From Patescibacteria group bacterium (lineage in GTDB: Bacteria; Patescibacteriota; Minisyncoccia; Minisyncoccales; Staskawiczbacteraceae): a DNA stretch of 8,837 nt. Numbering within the stretch: position 1 is the stretch's first letter; the number at the start of each line of letters is the position of its first letter. The position numbers and the translations under genes were made by a program. Positions 7,136 to 8,837 of the stretch are shown in pieces. The stretch spans positions 1-8,837 of the forward strand of contig JAHIEB010000046.1 of the NCBI GenBank assembly GCA_018894075.1, given 5' to 3'. The notes beneath the pieces are model-generated. The model saw only the letters and a program-made list of their open reading frames with translations. It searched no databases and was not told the origin of the DNA.

Positions 7136-7437
7136 TTAAATATATTATAGTCATTCTTTTAATCTTTGCCGTCTTAATTGCAAGCCAGTATTTTAAATTA
7201 GGAGGAGGAATTAACGATTGGCTGCAGGAAAAATGGGAGAGAGTAGGGGATTACTGGGAGGAAAACATAATGCACAGAGTAAGCTCTGAAATTGATAAGA
7301 GGCAAGAGATCGCAAAGAATGAATTAGAGGCGCAGGCCAATGAGGCAGGACAAGGGATACTTACTAAAATCAGGAATTATCTTATTGGAGTCGTGGACGA
7401 TATTTTGGGAACAGGCGCAAAAAAAGACGAGCTCTAG
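7132..7437 (+). CDS. Hypothetical 101-aa single-pass membrane protein
   Basis: I do not recognise this protein. It begins with a hydrophobic helix (about 3-18), then a short linker with GGG (24-26) and a Trp-rich charged stretch (W30, W35, W42). A long charged helical region follows (about 45-75), possibly amphipathic or coiled coil, and a second mildly hydrophobic patch lies at 84-92. This suggests an N-terminally anchored protein with a cytoplasmic or external helical tail; orientation is not determined. The ATG overlaps the gltX stop as ATGA and no Shine-Dalgarno is seen, so it looks like the last coupled cistron of the cell-wall operon. The TAG stop lies inside the terminator hairpin of the converging gene. 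A division or envelope role is guessed only from location. Confidence 0.75.
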   Translation: MIKYIIVILLIFAVLIASQYFKLGGGINDWLQEKWERVGDYWEENIMHRVSSEIDKRQEIAKNELEAQANEAGQGILTKIRNYLIGVVDDILGTGAKKDEL

Positions 7438-7444
7438 GCTCGTC
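7419..7444 (-). terminator. Convergent terminator shared by two gene ends
   Basis: GACGAGC (7426-7432) and GCTCGTC (7438-7444) form a perfect 7-bp stem with a five-base loop. Reading the minus strand, seven T residues follow (complement of 7419-7425), so this is a standard terminator for the zinc-ribbon gene. Downstream on the plus strand the sequence is only mildly T-rich, so termination of the cell-wall operon here is less certain. The plus-strand stop codon (7435-7437) lies partly in the loop, and two bases of the minus-strand stop (7443-7445) lie in the stem. Confidence 0.8.
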
Positions 7445-7733
7445 AGTCTGTTTGTTCGGCGAAGATAAGCGGACGGTGCGACTTCCCCTGAGAAACCGCG
7501 ATAACGAGCGCAAACATCCGATTGCAGTTCGGACATTGGGCAAGGCGATCCAGACCGAACCCCTTTACAGGGGTTATAGACGTTATACAGCCTACGAATC
7601 GACCGTTGCCACGAAAGCCAGGATGCACAGAGAATTCCTTGCCCAAAAAAACAGGCATTTTGATTCCTTTGCAGTGCGGGCACTGTGCATAAAGCAAACG
7701 ACCGGTCGTAATTCCAGCCAGCGATTTTGTCAT
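7443..7733 (-). CDS. Hypothetical 96-aa zinc-ribbon protein
   Basis: A small soluble protein with two cysteine knuckles, CPHC (18-21) and CPNC (67-70), 45 residues apart, plus C49. The spacing fits a zinc ribbon or treble-clef-like fold binding one zinc ion. I cannot assign a function; such folds occur in nucleic-acid-binding and protein-binding modules. The minus strand is chosen over the overlapping plus-strand frame (7452-7751) because every expression signal is on the minus side: a promoter at 7764-7792, AAGGAG at 7741-7746 seven bases before the ATG, and a hairpin with a T-run right after the stop. A sampled 60-base stretch is 53% GC, higher than the cell-wall genes. It converges on the 101-aa gene and diverges from the 68-aa gene, with which it may share regulation. 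Confidence 0.78.
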   Translation of the reverse strand: MTKSLAGITTGRLLYAQCPHCKGIKMPVFLGKEFSVHPGFRGNGRFVGCITSITPVKGFGLDRLAQCPNCNRMFALVIAVSQGKSHRPLIFAEQTD

Positions 7734-7763
7734 TATCTTTCTCCTTGTTAAATGACTGATTTT

Positions 7764-7792
7764 AGGATATGCTTAATTTTATTCTACGTCAA
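7764..7792 (-). promoter_or_regulatory. Promoter of the zinc-ribbon gene
   Basis: On the minus strand TTGACG (7792 down to 7787, five of six matches) is followed after 17 bases by TATCCT (7769 down to 7764, four of six). The expected start point is near 7757, leaving a leader of about 24 bases that contains the AAGGAG ribosome binding site. It faces away from the plus-strand promoter at 7800-7828. Confidence 0.65.
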
Positions 7793-7807
7793 TCGGAAAT
7801 TGACATA
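7785..7807. repeat. Inverted repeat joining two back-to-back -35 boxes
   Basis: GTCAAT (7788-7793) and ATTGAC (7799-7804) are perfect inverted copies around a five-base centre, CGGAA. The symmetry continues one mismatch further out to TA at both ends. The arms contain the -35 boxes of the two divergent promoters, so the symmetry may simply be two facing TTGAC sequences, or it may also be an operator for a dimeric regulator. Confidence 0.6.
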
Positions 7808-7828
7808 CACGCAGATATATGTTATGTT
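7800..7828 (+). promoter_or_regulatory. Promoter of the 68-aa/157-aa gene pair
   Basis: A perfect TTGACA (7800-7805) is followed after 17 bases by TATGTT (7823-7828, four of six matches). TG at 7820-7821 makes it an extended -10. The expected start is near 7835, giving about 40 bases of leader before the ATG at 7878. It is the strongest-looking promoter inside the window. Confidence 0.7.
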
Positions 7829-7860
7829 TTAATTAGTGCCTTGACATTTGCTTCTTTTTA

Positions 7861-7868
7861 GAGGAAGG
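7861..7868 (+). promoter_or_regulatory. Ribosome binding site fixing the 68-aa start
   Basis: GAGGAAGG lies nine bases before the ATG at 7878. It rules out the longer reading from the TTG at 7848, which has no ribosome binding site and would lie upstream of this one. The following AAGGAATCG string recurs ahead of the next gene. Confidence 0.7.
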
Positions 7869-7877
7869 AATCGACTG

Positions 7878-8084
7878 ATGCAGAAGATGCAGAAAGTGAA
7901 AACATTCACTGCAGGATTTGCCGAAGGAAGAGAGGGCGCGATTGCGAGCCTGGACTGCCAAGTAGCAGCCTTTTTTGAGCTCTCGCCTGTGGCAATCCAC
8001 TCTGTCCATGACGCTGTGCAACCAGGCATAGCTGGAGGAGATCCGTGGCTTGAGAGGATTGTGGTGTTTTCCGAAACAATCTAA
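7878..8084 (+). CDS. Hypothetical 68-aa small soluble protein
   Basis: I do not recognise this protein with certainty. It has no membrane segment. The N-terminus is basic (MQKMQKVKTF), and a later stretch around VAIHSVHDAV (38-47) followed by ERIVVF (59-64) suggests alternating beta strands. The layout loosely recalls short Cse60-like sporulation proteins, where a VKVF-type strand, a helix and an S-V-containing strand are followed by a final strand. That resemblance is from memory and weak. The ATG is chosen for its GAGGAAGG ribosome binding site. It is the first gene after a strong promoter, and the 157-aa gene begins 16 bases after its stop, so the two are probably cotranscribed. Confidence 0.62.
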   Translation: MQKMQKVKTFTAGFAEGREGAIASLDCQVAAFFELSPVAIHSVHDAVQPGIAGGDPWLERIVVFSETI

Positions 8085-8088
8085 CCGG

Positions 8089-8094
8089 AAAGGA
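8089..8094 (+). promoter_or_regulatory. Ribosome binding site fixing the 157-aa start
   Basis: AAAGGA lies six bases before the ATG at 8101. The frame is open upstream to 8050, but that start would overlap the 68-aa gene and has no ribosome binding site, so 8101 is preferred. Confidence 0.7.
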
Positions 8095-8100
8095 ATCGCT

Positions 8101-8574
8101 ATGGGAAAAACGCCAGCGGTAGCCAAGTTGGTTTTTGCGCTAGCAATGACCGCAGTAGTTCTGGCCATTGTATCCTGCGCGATTATCACGGTCAGCGTCT
8201 TACTCCCTTCGCGCGAGGCAAGGGGAGTCACCATCAGGAATCCCGTTTCCCCCCCCATAGAGGTGGAGAGAAGGGGACCGTTCGGCCTCTATGTCCAGGT
8301 TGCTGACAAAACCCAGGTTGGGGCCGTGTCCTTCATGATTAAGGATCCCAACGGTCTGATGCTTCTGTGGAACTGCCATGCCGTGTACTTCACTGACAGT
8401 GGCTTCGATGGGACCTTAGATAAGGTCATCATTGTCACGACAAAGGGGGTTATACTGAATCTGACAAGACCTGTGGGGGATCAGGGTCTTGAACAGAAGT
8501 TATGGGATACTTGGGAAAAGCGCTTCCTGGGTGTCCGGAGGGCTGTTGCTCATGGCAACAGCGACTACGATTAG
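8101..8574 (+). CDS. Hypothetical 157-aa membrane-anchored or exported protein
   Basis: I do not recognise the family. A short basic N-terminus (K3, K9) leads into a long hydrophobic stretch (about 10-35), fitting a single membrane anchor or an uncleaved signal. IVSC (23-26) resembles a lipobox, but the hydrophobic run continues well past the Cys, so a lipoprotein is less likely. The remaining 120 residues appear soluble and strand-rich, for example FGLYVQV (61-67), VGAVSFMI (73-80) and KVIIVTTKGVILNLT (108-122), and are probably outside the cytoplasm. A charged, likely helical tail follows (EQKLWDTWEKRF, 131-142). It is the second gene of a two-gene unit and is followed at once by a strong terminator. 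A sampled 60-base stretch is 58% GC, well above the cell-wall genes. Confidence 0.72.
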   Translation: MGKTPAVAKLVFALAMTAVVLAIVSCAIITVSVLLPSREARGVTIRNPVSPPIEVERRGPFGLYVQVADKTQVGAVSFMIKDPNGLMLLWNCHAVYFTDSGFDGTLDKVIIVTTKGVILNLTRPVGDQGLEQKLWDTWEKRFLGVRRAVAHGNSDYD

Positions 8575-8580
8575 TCATGT

Positions 8581-8616
8581 GGGTGGTTTTGCAGAAATGC
8601 AAACCCACCCTCTTTT
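8581..8616 (+). terminator. Intrinsic terminator after the 157-aa gene
   Basis: GGGTGGTTTTGCA (8581-8593) pairs with TGCAAACCCACCC (8598-8610) with one mismatch, closed by a GAAA tetraloop. TCTTTT follows. It lies six bases after the stop codon and ends the two-gene unit that starts at the promoter at 7800. Confidence 0.88.
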
Positions 8617-8661
8617 ATTATGCGACAAGAATCAGTTCCTGCAGAAAAAGAGTAGGAGGGG

Positions 8662-8730
8662 ATGTTGAACGATACAATTTCAGAAAAAGAAAGCAATAAA
8701 GCCCACTCGAAAACTTATTTTAAAAAGTAG
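8662..8730 (+). CDS. Doubtful 22-codon ORF
   Basis: An ATG (or the TTG right after it at 8665) opens 22 charged, Lys-rich codons ending at TAG. AGGAGGGG (8654-8661) abuts the ATG, too close for that start but at a workable distance from the TTG. An 11-codon ORF (8620-8655) ends just at this purine run. No promoter or terminator frames it and composition is AT-rich, so it may be chance. The rest of 8617-8837 shows no gene on either strand. Confidence 0.15.
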   Translation: MLNDTISEKESNKAHSKTYFKK

Positions 8731-8768
8731 GCATATTGCGTAATGGGTGAGTACTAAAATAGAGGGCA

Positions 8769-8796
8769 TTGACAGTCCCTGGGGCAGGGGTATTAT
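8769..8796 (+). promoter_or_regulatory. Putative promoter reading out of the window
   Basis: A perfect TTGACA (8769-8774) is followed after 16 bases by TATTAT (8791-8796, five of six matches). The spacer is unusually G-rich for this AT-rich stretch. The expected start is near 8803. No gene begins before the window ends, so the target would lie downstream. A TATAAT at 8814-8819 has no matching -35 box. Confidence 0.45.
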
Positions 8797-8837
8797 GAAT
8801 ATATGGAAGTGAGTATAATATCTCTTACACTCATAAA

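Noticed and set aside
7423..7434. KDEL at the C-terminus of the 101-aa protein
   Set aside because: KDEL is an endoplasmic-reticulum retrieval signal of eukaryotes; here it is a coincidence of the A-run and hairpin sequence in a bacterial gene.
7452..7751. 99-codon plus-strand ORF over the zinc-ribbon gene
   Set aside because: No expression signals on that strand, and the minus strand has promoter, ribosome binding site, cysteine knuckles and terminator.
7841..7869. Second TTGACA upstream of the 68-aa gene
   Set aside because: The position 17 bases downstream is a purine run that is the ribosome binding site, with no -10-like hexamer.
7833..8258. 141-codon minus-strand ORF across the 68-aa and 157-aa genes
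   Set aside because: No ribosome binding site or recognisable motif, and the plus strand carries promoter, two ribosome binding sites and a terminator.
8814..8819. Perfect TATAAT near the right edge
   Set aside because: No -35-like hexamer lies 16-18 bases upstream and no extended TG is at the right place.

Overview
The window looks like chromosomal DNA of a bacterium with a compact, AT-leaning genome. It most resembles the Candidate Phyla Radiation (Patescibacteria, perhaps Parcubacteria). That placement is inference. It rests on divergent peptidoglycan-enzyme motifs, four consecutive 4-base ATGA gene overlaps, core genes mostly lacking Shine-Dalgarno sequences, and several small orphan genes. 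No rRNA or other taxonomic marker is present.

Left part (1-7437): a division and cell-wall cluster, all on the plus strand. The order is mraY (5' end outside the window), a 120-aa membrane orphan with its own ribosome binding site and terminator, murI, murD, ftsW, murG, gltX and a 101-aa membrane-anchored orphan. From murD to the 101-aa gene every junction is an ATGA overlap, so these five genes look like one translationally coupled unit. murI and murD instead have -10-like boxes placed so that transcription would begin at the A of the ATG, suggesting leaderless mRNAs. The products form a pathway. MurI makes D-glutamate and MurD adds it to UDP-MurNAc-L-Ala. MraY and MurG build lipid I and lipid II, and FtsW polymerises lipid II at the septum. 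GltX uses the same L-glutamate pool for tRNA charging.

Right part (7419-8616): a GC-richer accessory block. A 96-aa zinc-ribbon gene on the minus strand converges on the cell-wall operon. It ends in a hairpin that overlaps the stop codons of both converging genes. It is transcribed away from a two-gene plus-strand unit (68 aa and 157 aa) that ends in a strong terminator. The two divergent promoters have their -35 boxes back to back, seven bases apart, forming an inverted repeat. These genes and the 120-aa gene share a style: GC in the mid-50s percent in sampled stretches, textbook ribosome binding sites and strong hairpin terminators. The core genes are about 32-38% GC in sampled stretches and lack most of those signals.

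Right end (8617-8837): mostly non-coding. It holds one doubtful 22-codon ORF and a good promoter pointing out of the window. I found no tRNA, rRNA, CRISPR array, insertion sequence or transposase.
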